Source: Clostridiales bacterium (GTDB lineage: Bacteria > Bacillota > Clostridia > Oscillospirales > QAMX01). From it: a DNA stretch of 7,872 nucleotides. Each line of letters starts with the position of its first letter. Positions within the stretch are counted from its first letter, which is position 1. The stretch spans positions 1-7,872 of the forward strand of contig QAMX01000023.1 in assembly GCA_003149835.1 (NCBI GenBank). The letters are read 5' to 3'. Under the pieces are notes generated by a model. The model saw nothing but the letters and a program-made list of their open reading frames with translations, did not search any database and was not told the DNA's origin. This document shows positions 1 through 7,872 of the stretch, piece by piece. A program made the position numbers and the translations under genes.

Positions 1-428
1 TTGCGGTCGAAAAGGGCGATCAGGGAGACGAGGCCGTAGCCGAGGCAGATCGGGAGCTGGACGCGCAGCTTGACGCCGGACGGGGAGAGGTTGGCGCCGT
101 TGAGAATCAACCGGTTGACGCGGCCGGGGTATTTGAGCGCAAAGAGCAGGGCGACGTTGCCGCCGTCGCTGAATCCGAGCAGATCGGCGCGCTCGACGCC
201 CTTGGCATCGAGCAGGGCTTTGAGATCGTCGCGGAACTGTTCGAGCGTGAACGGAGCGGTTCCGCGCGGGGAGCGGCCGTGACCGCGCGTATCGACGGCG
301 AGGACGCGGCGGGACTTGGAGAAGTAGTCGATCTGATGGACGAAGTAGTCCGAGCTTTCGCCGTTGCCGTGCAGCAGCACCAGCGGCGCGCCGCGGCCGG
401 CTTCGCGGACGTAGAGCGCGATATCCAT
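1..428 (-). CDS. Alpha/beta hydrolase, N-terminal part (runs off left edge)
   Basis: The first 142 residues of an alpha/beta-hydrolase-fold enzyme are visible, and the frame is still open at position 1. An HGNG oxyanion-type loop lies at residues 20-23, a DTRGHGRS segment at 46-53, and the nucleophile elbow GFSDGG at 85-90 with Ser87 as the predicted nucleophile. These match the usual order of the family. The acid and histidine of the triad would lie outside the window. No signal peptide is seen, so it is probably cytoplasmic. The start ATG (426-428) follows AAAGGAG by about 9 nt; an ATG 20 nt further upstream is in another frame. It lies 156 bp downstream of the P-type ATPase gene in the same orientation. 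No clear promoter or U-tailed terminator is seen in the gap, so cotranscription is plausible. The substrate cannot be told from sequence; this superfamily includes esterases, lipases, haloperoxidase-like and other hydrolases. Confidence 0.88.
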   Translation of the reverse strand, partial: MDIALYVREAGRGAPLVLLHGNGESSDYFVHQIDYFSKSRRVLAVDTRGHGRSPRGTAPFTLEQFRDDLKALLDAKGVERADLLGFSDGGNVALLFALKYPGRVNRLILNGANLSPSGVKLRVQLPICLGYGLVSLIALFDR

Positions 429-584
429 GCGTCGTCGTCTCCTTTCATGGCGGGCTAACGATTTGAAGCGGGGATTGGGCGCCGGCTTTGCAGGGATGGG
501 GAAAGGCGGGACAGATCAAATCCGTCTCCCGCGAGGGGATTGGACAAACGAAAGAGAAACTGCGGGCCGGGGGTAACGCGGCCT

Positions 585-3008
<2,424 letters not shown>

Positions 3009-3063
3009 GGTTCTCCGCTGCTCCATCAGAATCGGCTGCTGCCGTTGATTTCCATTTTTCTTT

Positions 3064-3092
3064 ATTATATGTCAACGCCGCCGCAAAAGCAA
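3064..3092 (-). promoter_or_regulatory. Possible proximal promoter of the P-type ATPase gene
   Basis: On the minus strand a perfect TATAAT (3069 to 3064) is preceded, after a 17-nt spacer, by TTGCTT (3092 to 3087). The -10 box is ideal, but the -35 box matches consensus in only three of six positions. Transcripts would begin near 3057 and give a leader of about 49 nt before the ATPase start. This could be a basal promoter acting in addition to the stronger distal promoter near 3261-3289. Confidence 0.45.
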
Positions 3093-3136
3093 GCGCCGGA
3101 CGCAATGTTACAAATCATTCAAAACCTCGCCCCGCT

Positions 3137-3168
3137 CCGGGAAAACCCCGGGCGCCCGGCAGCCGGGC
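3137..3168 (-). other. Two adjacent GC-rich hairpins in the ATPase leader
   Basis: Two perfect stems lie next to each other: CCGGG/CCCGG (3137-3141 with 3147-3151, 5-nt loop) and GCCCGG/CCGGGC (3154-3159 with 3163-3168, 3-nt loop). They fall inside the predicted leader RNA of the leftward distal promoter. No run of T follows on either strand, so neither is a convincing intrinsic terminator. They could slow polymerase, stabilise the leader or be part of an RNA control element. The folding is read from sequence only. Confidence 0.5.
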
Positions 3169-3170
3169 CC

Positions 3171-3196
3171 GTTGTCTCGTTATGTTGTCTCGTTAT
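3171..3196. repeat. Perfect 13-bp tandem repeat
   Basis: GTTGTCTCGTTAT occurs twice without a gap, at 3171-3183 and 3184-3196. It lies in the leader between the distal leftward promoter and the ATPase gene, next to the GC hairpins. Two copies on a 13-bp pitch could be paired protein sites, but they could equally be a slippage duplication. Confidence 0.85.
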
Positions 3197-3226
3197 ATAG
3201 ATAAAATCCGGCGGCCGGCATACTAT

Positions 3227-3258
3227 GCGTATTTAGTGTAATATAAACCATAGTACAC
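3227..3258 (-). promoter_or_regulatory. Predicted operator of the leftward promoter (GntR-type site)
   Basis: Reading leftward, GTGTACTATG (3258-3249), 12 nt, then CTAAATACGC (3236-3227) form an imperfect 32-bp dyad with GTGTA-like outer ends (6 of 10 symmetric pairs). It starts 2 bp after the -10 box, so it covers about -4 to +28, an ideal place for repression. A matching 32-bp element sits at the same place behind the rightward promoter; the two agree at 23 of 32 positions, including the whole GTGTACTATG arm. An extra TACTATG at 3221-3227 forms a perfect 7-bp inverted pair with 3249-3255. The link to the adjacent GntR protein is inferred from position and from the duplicated site. Confidence 0.65.
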
Positions 3259-3260
3259 AC

Positions 3261-3289
3261 ATTATAACGCTGCGCCCGCCGCTTGTCAA
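3261..3289 (-). promoter_or_regulatory. Consensus leftward promoter (towards the P-type ATPase)
   Basis: On the minus strand TTGACA (3289-3284) and TATAAT (3266-3261) are both perfect matches to the housekeeping sigma consensus and are separated by 17 nt. The predicted start is near 3254, giving a leader of about 246 nt before the ATPase ATG. No other credible gene lies in between, so the ATPase, and perhaps the hydrolase, are the likely targets. CCTCTTGACA is shared with the rightward promoter. The -35 box sits inside a 29-bp palindrome and the start site inside a predicted operator. Confidence 0.8.
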
Positions 3290-3300
3290 GAGGCGGGCGC
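3272..3300. promoter_or_regulatory. 29-bp near-perfect palindrome over the leftward -35 box
   Basis: GCGCCCGCC (3272-3280) is exactly complementary to GGCGGGCGC (3292-3300). The 11 bases between them are also nearly symmetric (CTTG, T, CAAG), so 13 of 14 base pairs match around position 3286. The leftward TTGACA lies at its heart. As DNA it looks like an operator. As RNA on the plus strand it would be a hairpin, but no transcript is expected there and only a weak ATCTTTC follows, so a terminator role is less likely. Confidence 0.6.
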
Positions 3301-3315
3301 GGAATCTTTCGGCGG

Positions 3316-3327
3316 AAAAATTTTTTT
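3316..3327 (+). promoter_or_regulatory. A/T tract, possible UP element
   Basis: Five A followed by seven T lie 10 bp before the rightward -35 box, at roughly -57 to -46 from the predicted start. This is where the alpha subunits of RNA polymerase touch DNA, and such a tract stands out in this GC-rich sequence. It may boost the rightward promoter or bend the DNA between the two divergent promoters. Confidence 0.45.
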
Positions 3328-3337
3328 GGTTCCCCTC

Positions 3338-3366
3338 TTGACAGGCTGAAATGACCGTGGTATAAT
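3338..3366 (+). promoter_or_regulatory. Consensus promoter of the GntR-ABC operon
   Basis: TTGACA (3338-3343), a 17-nt spacer and TATAAT (3361-3366) form a perfect housekeeping promoter. The start is expected near 3373, with a leader of about 57 nt before the GTG start of the repressor gene. A predicted operator begins 4 bp after the -10 box, so the strong core promoter is probably held in check by the operon's own repressor. Confidence 0.85.
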
Positions 3367-3370
3367 TCTG

Positions 3371-3402
3371 GTGTACTATGACACACAACACACTAACTAC
3401 AC
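3371..3402 (+). promoter_or_regulatory. Predicted operator of the GntR-ABC operon
   Basis: GTGTACTATG (3371-3380), 12 nt, then CTAACTACAC (3393-3402) form a dyad with perfect GTGTA/TACAC ends (7 of 10 symmetric pairs). It spans about -2 to +30 of the rightward promoter. Its mirror copy lies at 3258-3227 behind the leftward promoter. YtrA-family repressors are known to bind inverted repeats in their own promoters, so autoregulation is the obvious reading. Binding is inferred. Confidence 0.7.
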
Positions 3403-3429
3403 AATGCGGAGACGAGAGGAGGAGACGGC

Positions 3430-3822
3430 GTGTTTTCGATTGACCGATATTCGCCGACGCCGATTTATGAGCAGCTGATCGCGCAGTTTGAGCGGCTGAT
3501 TCTGCTCGGGCTGCTGGCGCCGAACGCCGCGCTGCCGTCGGTCAGGGCCTTGTCGCAGGAGCTTTCCATCAACCCCAACACGATTCAAAAGGCGTATGCC
3601 GAGCTGGAACGGCGGGGGCTGTGCTTTACTGCGCCGGGCACGGGGCGCTTTATTACGCTGAACGCCGCGGAACTGCTGCGGCAGGAGAAGGACGGGCTGT
3701 TTGAAGCGCTGCGCGCGCTCGGCGAAAAGCTCGCGATGTACGGGGTTCCGTTTGAGGCGGCTTCACAGGTTTTGGACGAGGGCTACCGGCGGCAGGACAC
3801 GAAAGGAGAAGAGACAGTATGA
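3430..3822 (+). CDS. GntR-family transcriptional regulator, YtrA type
   Basis: This 130-residue protein has an N-terminal winged helix-turn-helix (about residues 11-77). It shows the family pattern PIYEQL at 11-16, LPSVRALSQEL at 35-45, the recognition helix around NPNTIQKAYAELE at 48-60, and the wing GTGRFI at 70-75. Only about 50 mostly helical residues follow, too few for an effector domain such as FadR, HutC or MocR. That short tail is the hallmark of the YtrA subfamily, where it serves dimerisation. The start is GTG, supported by a strong GAGGAGGAG about 7 nt upstream. Its stop overlaps the ABC gene start as ATGA, so the two are translationally coupled. It is most likely the repressor of its own operon and, judging from the mirrored operator, also of the leftward ATPase promoter. 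The inducer is unknown; YtrA in Bacillus subtilis answers to certain cell-wall antibiotics. Confidence 0.93.
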   Translation: MFSIDRYSPTPIYEQLIAQFERLILLGLLAPNAALPSVRALSQELSINPNTIQKAYAELERRGLCFTAPGTGRFITLNAAELLRQEKDGLFEALRALGEKLAMYGVPFEAASQVLDEGYRRQDTKGEETV

Positions 3823-4715
3823 TTCGCGCAGAAAATGTGACGATGAAATTTCAGCAGTTTACAGCGCTCGACGGCCTGAGCTGCTCGATCCCGCGCGGGT
3901 GCGTTTACGGGCTGGTCGGCTCGAACGGCGCGGGAAAATCGACGTTTATGCGGCTTGTGGCCGGCGTTTACCGGCCGATGGGCGGCCGGGTGACGGTCGA
4001 GGACGTACCGGTTTACGATTCGCCGGAGGCCAAGGCGAGAATCGCCTTTGTGCCTGACGATTTGTTTTTCCTGCCGCACGCGTCGATGGACCGCATGGCC
4101 GATCTCTATAAAGCCAACTACGCGCACTTTTCGGAGGAACGCTATTTTGAGCTGGTCTCTGCGTTCGGGCTCAACCGCGGCGCCAACCTCGCCACCTTTT
4201 CTAAGGGGATGCGGAGGCAGGCGGCGATTATTCTCGCGCTGTCGGCGCTGCCGGATTACATTTTGTTCGACGAAACCTTTGACGGGCTGGATCCGGTGAT
4301 GCGCAACCTCGTCAAAAAGGTCATTTACAGCGACGTGGAGTCGCGGCAGGCTACGGCGGTCATTTCCAGCCACTCGCTGCGCGATTTAGAGGACACCTGC
4401 GACCAGCTCGCGCTGCTGCACCGGGGCGGCCTGATTTTTGAAAGCGAGATCGAAAACCTCAAAACCAGTTTGTTTAAGGTGCAGCTCGCCTTTGCCGACG
4501 ACTACGACAAACACGTCCTCGACGGCATTGAGGTTTTGAATTGGAGCAAAAAGGGCTCGGTCGCCAACGCCATCGTGCGCGGAGACCGCGAACAGGTGCG
4601 GGAGAACCTCGCGGCCAAGTCGCCGCTGCTGCTCGACATCCTGCCGCTCACGCTCGAAGAGATCTTCATCTATGAAATGGAGGCGCTCGGCTACGCCTTC
4701 CACGAGGTCTTGTAG
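3819..4715 (+). CDS. ABC transporter ATP-binding protein, YtrB/BcrA-like
   Basis: This 298-residue cytoplasmic ATPase subunit energises an ABC-2 transporter. The Walker A motif GSNGAGKS lies at 34-41, the signature FSKGM at 127-131 (in place of LSGGQ), Walker B with the catalytic glutamate at ILFDETFDGLD 148-158 (Glu152), and the switch histidine is His185. The Q-loop position carries Asp80 (VPDD) rather than Gln, and the usual DEPT is DETF. SKGM-type signatures are typical of YtrB/BcrA-like subunits; the other two changes are less usual. Residues from about 215 form a C-terminal extension with the family's LTLEEIFIY ending at 277-285. The start ATG follows AAAGGAG by 10 nt and overlaps the repressor stop. 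The partner is almost certainly the permease that follows after 125 bp. The transported substrate is unknown: antibiotic resistance, peptide or lipid export are all possible. Confidence 0.93.
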   Translation: MIRAENVTMKFQQFTALDGLSCSIPRGCVYGLVGSNGAGKSTFMRLVAGVYRPMGGRVTVEDVPVYDSPEAKARIAFVPDDLFFLPHASMDRMADLYKANYAHFSEERYFELVSAFGLNRGANLATFSKGMRRQAAIILALSALPDYILFDETFDGLDPVMRNLVKKVIYSDVESRQATAVISSHSLRDLEDTCDQLALLHRGGLIFESEIENLKTSLFKVQLAFADDYDKHVLDGIEVLNWSKKGSVANAIVRGDREQVRENLAAKSPLLLDILPLTLEEIFIYEMEALGYAFHEVL

Positions 4716-4724
4716 AGCTCCGCT

Positions 4725-4819
4725 CGAAAGGCAAAGCTTTCGGACAACGGGTTTGCGCCCTGCGCGGCCTCCGCGCGTGAATTTCGCTTCCGCAAAGCCG
4801 GCTCATACGCCGCGGAAGC
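4725..4819 (+). other. Cluster of three hairpins in the ABC-permease spacer
   Basis: The 125-bp gap between the ABC gene and the permease gene holds three perfect stems: CGAAAG/CTTTCG (4725-4730 with 4737-4742), GCGCGG/CCGCGC (4762-4767 with 4771-4776, 3-nt loop) and GCTTCCGC/GCGGAAGC (4786-4793 with 4812-4819). None is followed by a T run, so they do not look like terminators. The last ends just before the weak AAAAGGGA ribosome binding site of the permease. They may stabilise part of the mRNA, tune the ratio of ATPase to permease, or be a dispersed intergenic repeat unit of this genome. Confidence 0.55.
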
Positions 4820-4840
4820 TCAAAAGGGACGGTTATCAAT

Positions 4841-6985
4841 ATGAAACAACACAAGCTGTTTAACGCACGGCTCTACGGCGACATGCTCCGCCAAATCAAG
4901 GTGACGGGGAGCATTCTCGCGGCGGCCTGCATTCTGATTTCGCTGCTGCCGCCGATCATTTACGGATTCGGTGAACAGGACGTCTCGTCGATCGCCGTCG
5001 ACATCAACTTCGTCGTTCCCGCGCTCTGGGGCTTTATGTTCTTAGGCGGCGCGGGGCTGGTCTACACGGCGTTCTCCTATCTGACGCAGCGCAACGCCAG
5101 CGATTTTTATTACAGCCTGCCGAACACCGCGCGGGCGACGTATCTGTCGGTGCTCGCGGCCGTGGCGACCTGGATCGTCGGCACGGTGACCGCGACGGTG
5201 GCGCTGACCTATGCGGGTTATGCGGTCGCGGGGCTTTCGCTGAATCTGGCCTTTGCGCCGTATCTGCTCGGATATTTTACCATCGGCACGCTGCTGGTCG
5301 CGGGCGGCGCGACGGTTGCGGTCTGTATTTCGGGGACAAAATTCTCCAACCTCGTGCTGACGATTCTCATTCTCTTCCTGCCCCGCTTTATCATGACCTT
5401 TGCGGGCGTCACCATCAACGACCTGACGAGGATCATCCCGGTCGGGGAGATGCCGTTTTTCCTCAATCCGGCCTATAACATCGCCGCCGTGCCGATGTCG
5501 GTCTTCTTCGGGCTGTTTTCGGGGAGCAATACGCTGGACATCCAGTTTACGCCGGGATATCTGTATTCCTTTGTCCTCGCCGCGGCGTATTTCGCGGCCG
5601 GTCTGGCGCTGTACTGCCGCCGCCGCTCCGAGGTGGCGGGGATGAACGCGCCGTCGCGCACGATGCAGCACATCTACCGCTGCGCGATCACGCTGCCGTT
5701 TTTCGTGATTCTCGCCTTTGCCGCGCTGGCAAACGACAGGAACGTCTTTGCGTTTTACAGGGACAATTTTCCGCTGACAGCGACGATGTTTTTGCTCGCC
5801 GCGCTCGTCTATTTCGCCTATGAGCTGATCACGACGAAAAAGTTTAAGAATCTGCTGACGACCGTGCCGCTCTTCGTCGGATTGGCCGTCGTCGTGCCGG
5901 TGCTGCTGTGGATCGGGACGTCGGTCGTGTCGGACGCGATGCTCGATCACACCGTCGAGCCGCAGGAGATCAAAAGCGTGTGCATCGACCTCAGCGGCGG
6001 CCGCAGCACGCCGGAATATTCGCAGCTTCTGGCCAGAGATCTGGAATACCGCGACGGCGCGCTTGCGTCGCTGGTCGCAAACGCGCTGGACCGCACCGTA
6101 GACGACGTCAAGCGCCACAATTTCCGCTATGATCTGCCGTCCTATCCTGTGAAGATATCGACGGGGCTGACCTCGTTTACGCGGACGATCTGCTTTACCT
6201 CCGAGGAAGAGGCCGCGCTTCAATCCATCGTTTCCGGCGACAGCGGCTATATCGCGGCGAGGCGTTCGCTGCCGGAGCGCGACGAGGTGCAGCTGATTCT
6301 CGGCTGCGGCTACGTCCGCATGGAGAGCGGCGTATGGGCGCAGTATGTGGAGGAGCTCTCCCCATACAGCGGGGGAGAGTACGACGCGGCGATCAGCGAG
6401 GATCCGTATCGCGGCGAGATCGGTCTGCGCGTCCGCGGCGTGCGCGGGACGGCGGAGTTCAACTCGTTCTACCCGCTCAACCGCTACACGCCGGAGACGC
6501 TGGCGGCCGTGCTGGGCCGGATCAACAGCGACAATCTGCCGGCCCTGCGGGAAATGCGGGACAGCCTGGCCGCGCGTTCAGAGCAGGCGGGAGAGGACAA
6601 AATCGTTGGAGAAGATTCTATCCAGAACGAAGATTACATCCAGATCGATTTTCGCTTTCTGAACACCGGAAGCGACGCCGACGCGGTCATGCTGTATGCC
6701 GACAACTATACGGTCATCAATCAGGAGGCGGTCAGCGACGGCGGGCTGACGCTCTCCGCGCTGACGGCGCTGCTCGACCGGGCCGCGGAGACGGGCGACG
6801 CGGCGATCACGCCAGAAATGCCGCTGATGGCCGTGAGCTTTCATTATCAGAGATACGACGCGGCCGACGACGTCTATACAGACTATAACGGTCAGGTTTT
6901 CGCGCCGCTGCTGCCGGGCGAGGCGGAGCAAATCGCCGCCCGCTATCTGCCGGAAGCGGGCGGGGGCGAAGAGCCCGCGCAATAA
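4841..6985 (+). CDS. ABC-2 type permease with large C-terminal extracytoplasmic domain
   Basis: This 714-residue membrane subunit probably partners the preceding ATP-binding protein. A first block of six hydrophobic segments (about 22-43, 57-80, 98-128, 136-162, 168-187, 238-259) forms the ABC-2 core, with the family-like segment NASDFYYSLP at 85-94 in the loop after TM2. Three more segments follow (about 281-298, 311-330, 338-360). Positive residues after TM6 (RRR at 260-262) and TM8 (KKFKN at 333-337) place these loops inside, so nine segments put residues 361-714 outside the membrane. That ~350-residue domain is soluble-looking and acidic, with no motif I can assign. From memory, Clostridia permeases of this design are annotated as carrying a DUF6449 domain; this was not checked. 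The start ATG has only a weak AAAAGGGA 11 nt upstream. Function and substrate are unknown. Confidence 0.88.
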   Translation: MKQHKLFNARLYGDMLRQIKVTGSILAAACILISLLPPIIYGFGEQDVSSIAVDINFVVPALWGFMFLGGAGLVYTAFSYLTQRNASDFYYSLPNTARATYLSVLAAVATWIVGTVTATVALTYAGYAVAGLSLNLAFAPYLLGYFTIGTLLVAGGATVAVCISGTKFSNLVLTILILFLPRFIMTFAGVTINDLTRIIPVGEMPFFLNPAYNIAAVPMSVFFGLFSGSNTLDIQFTPGYLYSFVLAAAYFAAGLALYCRRRSEVAGMNAPSRTMQHIYRCAITLPFFVILAFAALANDRNVFAFYRDNFPLTATMFLLAALVYFAYELITTKKFKNLLTTVPLFVGLAVVVPVLLWIGTSVVSDAMLDHTVEPQEIKSVCIDLSGGRSTPEYSQLLARDLEYRDGALASLVANALDRTVDDVKRHNFRYDLPSYPVKISTGLTSFTRTICFTSEEEAALQSIVSGDSGYIAARRSLPERDEVQLILGCGYVRMESGVWAQYVEELSPYSGGEYDAAISEDPYRGEIGLRVRGVRGTAEFNSFYPLNRYTPETLAAVLGRINSDNLPALREMRDSLAARSEQAGEDKIVGEDSIQNEDYIQIDFRFLNTGSDADAVMLYADNYTVINQEAVSDGGLTLSALTALLDRAAETGDAAITPEMPLMAVSFHYQRYDAADDVYTDYNGQVFAPLLPGEAEQIAARYLPEAGGGEEPAQ

Positions 6986-7011
6986 GCCGGCGGGGGAAAA
7001 CCAAATTTATC

Positions 7012-7056
7012 AAAAAAACAGCGCGCCATGGAAGCTGCACAGGCTCCATGGCGCGC
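7012..7056 (-). terminator. Rho-independent terminator of the leftward ABC exporter gene
   Basis: A perfect 12-bp stem, GCGCGCCATGGA (7021-7032) with TCCATGGCGCGC (7045-7056), extends by two more pairs past a one-base bulge. Read leftward it is followed after two bases by seven T (7018-7012), a classic intrinsic terminator 34 bp beyond the stop codon of the exporter gene. On the plus strand only a weak CGTTT follows, so it may stop the rightward permease transcript less efficiently. Confidence 0.9.
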
Positions 7057-7089
7057 CGTTTCCAAGCGCGGAGGACGGAACGGCCGCAA

Positions 7090-7872
7090 TCAGGGCGCTG
7101 TCTCCGTGCGCGGAATTGCGGGGTCTGCGATATAGCGGCTCGCCTGTACGGTGAAGAGGCGGCTGTATTCGCCGCCGGCGGCCATCAGCTCCGCATGCGT
7201 GCCGTCTTCGACGACGCGGCCATTTTGGAGCACGAGAATCTTCGACGCCGTCGTCGCGCTGGACAGCCGGTGAGAGACGAAGATCGCCGTTTTGCCTTTG
7301 CGGAGCGCGTCGAACTGGTGATAGATCTCCTGCTCGGCGATCGCGTCGAGCGAGGCCGTCGGTTCGTCTAAGATTAGGATATCGGAGCGGCTGTAAAAGG
7401 CGCGGGCGATCGCCATTTTCTGCCACTGGCCGATGGAAAGCTCGGTGCCGTTTGGCTCAAAGATGCGCATCAGCGGCGTATCGTAGCCGTCGGGGAGCTT
7501 TTCGATAAAGCCGTCGGCGTTGCCCATTTCGGCGGCGCGCCGGATGCTCTGATCGTCCGGCTCCCGGCGGATGTCGCCGTAGGCGATGTTCTCGCGGACG
7601 GTGACCGCGTACTTGCCGAAGTCCTGAAAAACAATGCCGAACAGGTCGTAATACTCCCGGAGCTCATAGGTGCGGATGTCCTTGCCGTCCAGATAAATTG
7701 TACCGCCGGTCGGGTCGTAGAGGCGCATCAGCAGCTTCAAAAGCGTCGTTTTGCCCGCGCCGTTGAGGCCGACGAGCACGGTCGTCTCGCCGGCGTTCAT
7801 AGTAAAGCTGACGTCGCTTAGCACCTCCCGGGCGGCTCCGGGATAGGAAAAGCTGACGTGATCAAAGCGCAG
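7090..7872 (-). CDS. ABC exporter, C-terminal nucleotide-binding domain (runs off right edge)
   Basis: The last 260 codons of an ABC transporter gene are visible, and the frame is open at the right edge. In visible residues, Walker A GLNGAGKTT lies near 35-43, the Q-loop VFQDF near 86-90, the signature LSIGQ near 146-150 (canonical LSGGQ), Walker B ILILDEPTASLDA near 169-181, and the switch histidine in SHRLS near 203. The opening LRFDHVSFSYPG is the typical first strand of an exporter-type NBD fused behind a six-helix membrane domain, so the missing part is probably the permease half of a type IV exporter half-transporter. A GTG at 7824 is not a credible start because homology continues upstream. 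Such proteins act as homo- or heterodimers exporting drugs, peptides or lipids. LSIGQWQK is common in exporter subfamilies of Firmicutes. It is convergent with the permease operon and ends at a strong terminator. Confidence 0.92.
   Translation of the reverse strand: MRFDHVSFSYPGAAREVLSDVSFTMNAGETTVLVGLNGAGKTTLLKLLMRLYDPTGGTIYLDGKDIRTYELREYYDLFGIVFQDFGKYAVTVRENIAYGDIRREPDDQSIRRAAEMGNADGFIEKLPDGYDTPLMRIFEPNGTELSIGQWQKMAIARAFYSRSDILILDEPTASLDAIAEQEIYHQFDALRKGKTAIFVSHRLSSATTASKILVLQNGRVVEDGTHAELMAAGGEYSRLFTVQASRYIADPAIPRTETAP

Noticed and set aside
506..532. GCGGGA/TCCCGC inverted repeat between the ATPase and hydrolase genes as a terminator
   Set aside because: The stem is only six pairs with a 15-nt loop, and the minus-strand sequence after it (CTTTCCCC) is not a proper T run.
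3009..3026. Upstream in-frame ATG at 3026 as start of the ATPase
   Set aside because: No ribosome binding site precedes it, whereas the ATG at 3008 has GGAG just upstream. The six extra residues carry no family feature.
3064..3075. Minus-strand TTGACA directly followed by TATAAT
   Set aside because: The two hexamers touch with no spacer, so they cannot serve together as -35 and -10. The TATAAT is instead paired with TTGCTT 17 nt upstream.
3180..3386. Small minus-strand frame of 68 codons in the divergent region
   Set aside because: It runs across both promoters and operators, and its start lies upstream of the leftward promoter, so it would not be translated from that transcript.
4672..4863. 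63-codon plus-strand frame bridging the ABC and permease genes
   Set aside because: It overlaps the ends of both real genes in another frame, has no ribosome binding site, and runs through the hairpin cluster.
5042..6223. Minus-strand open frame of 393 codons
   Set aside because: It is antisense to the permease, very Arg-rich, and lacks a ribosome binding site or recognisable domain.

Overview
The window looks like chromosomal DNA from a high-GC (roughly 60 %, judged by eye) low-branching Firmicute of the class Clostridia, probably Oscillospiraceae-like. The reasons are strong AGGAGG-type ribosome binding sites, textbook TTGACA/TATAAT promoters, a YtrA-type GntR repressor linked to an ABC-2 transporter, and protein sequences of Clostridia flavour. 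The taxon is inferred from style only. There are no rRNA, tRNA, CRISPR or insertion-sequence features.

Layout. Positions 1-428 (minus) hold the N-terminal part of an alpha/beta hydrolase that runs off the left edge. Positions 585-3008 (minus) encode a complete P-type cation ATPase of the CtpE-like type, lying upstream of the hydrolase in the same orientation. Positions 3009-3429 are a rich divergent control region. Positions 3430-6985 (plus) form an operon: a GntR/YtrA-type repressor (GTG start), an ABC ATPase that overlaps it by four bases, a 125-bp spacer full of hairpins, and a large ABC-2 permease with a C-terminal extracytoplasmic domain. A strong terminator hairpin at 7012-7056 separates this operon from a convergent ABC exporter gene (7090-7872, minus), of which only the nucleotide-binding domain lies in the window.

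The most interesting part is the 421-bp divergent region. It contains two perfect-consensus sigma-A-type promoters (TTGACA-N17-TATAAT), one firing right into the repressor/ABC operon and one firing left towards the P-type ATPase. Just downstream of each -10 box sits a matched 32-bp dyad element beginning GTGTACTATG. The two are mirror images, covering about -4 to +30 of each promoter. The simplest reading is that the GntR protein represses both its own ABC operon and the ATPase. A 29-bp near-perfect palindrome also encloses the -35 box of the leftward promoter only, which suggests a second input on the ATPase side. The leftward leader is about 246 nt long and contains a 13-bp tandem repeat, two GC hairpins and a possible second promoter.

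Working model (inference): a small envelope or ion-homeostasis regulon in which one repressor controls a Ca2+/cation pump (with a hydrolase behind it) and an ABC-2 transporter. YtrA-family systems in other Firmicutes respond to cell-wall-active compounds, and CtpE in mycobacteria is a Ca2+ uptake pump, so joint control of the two would be notable.
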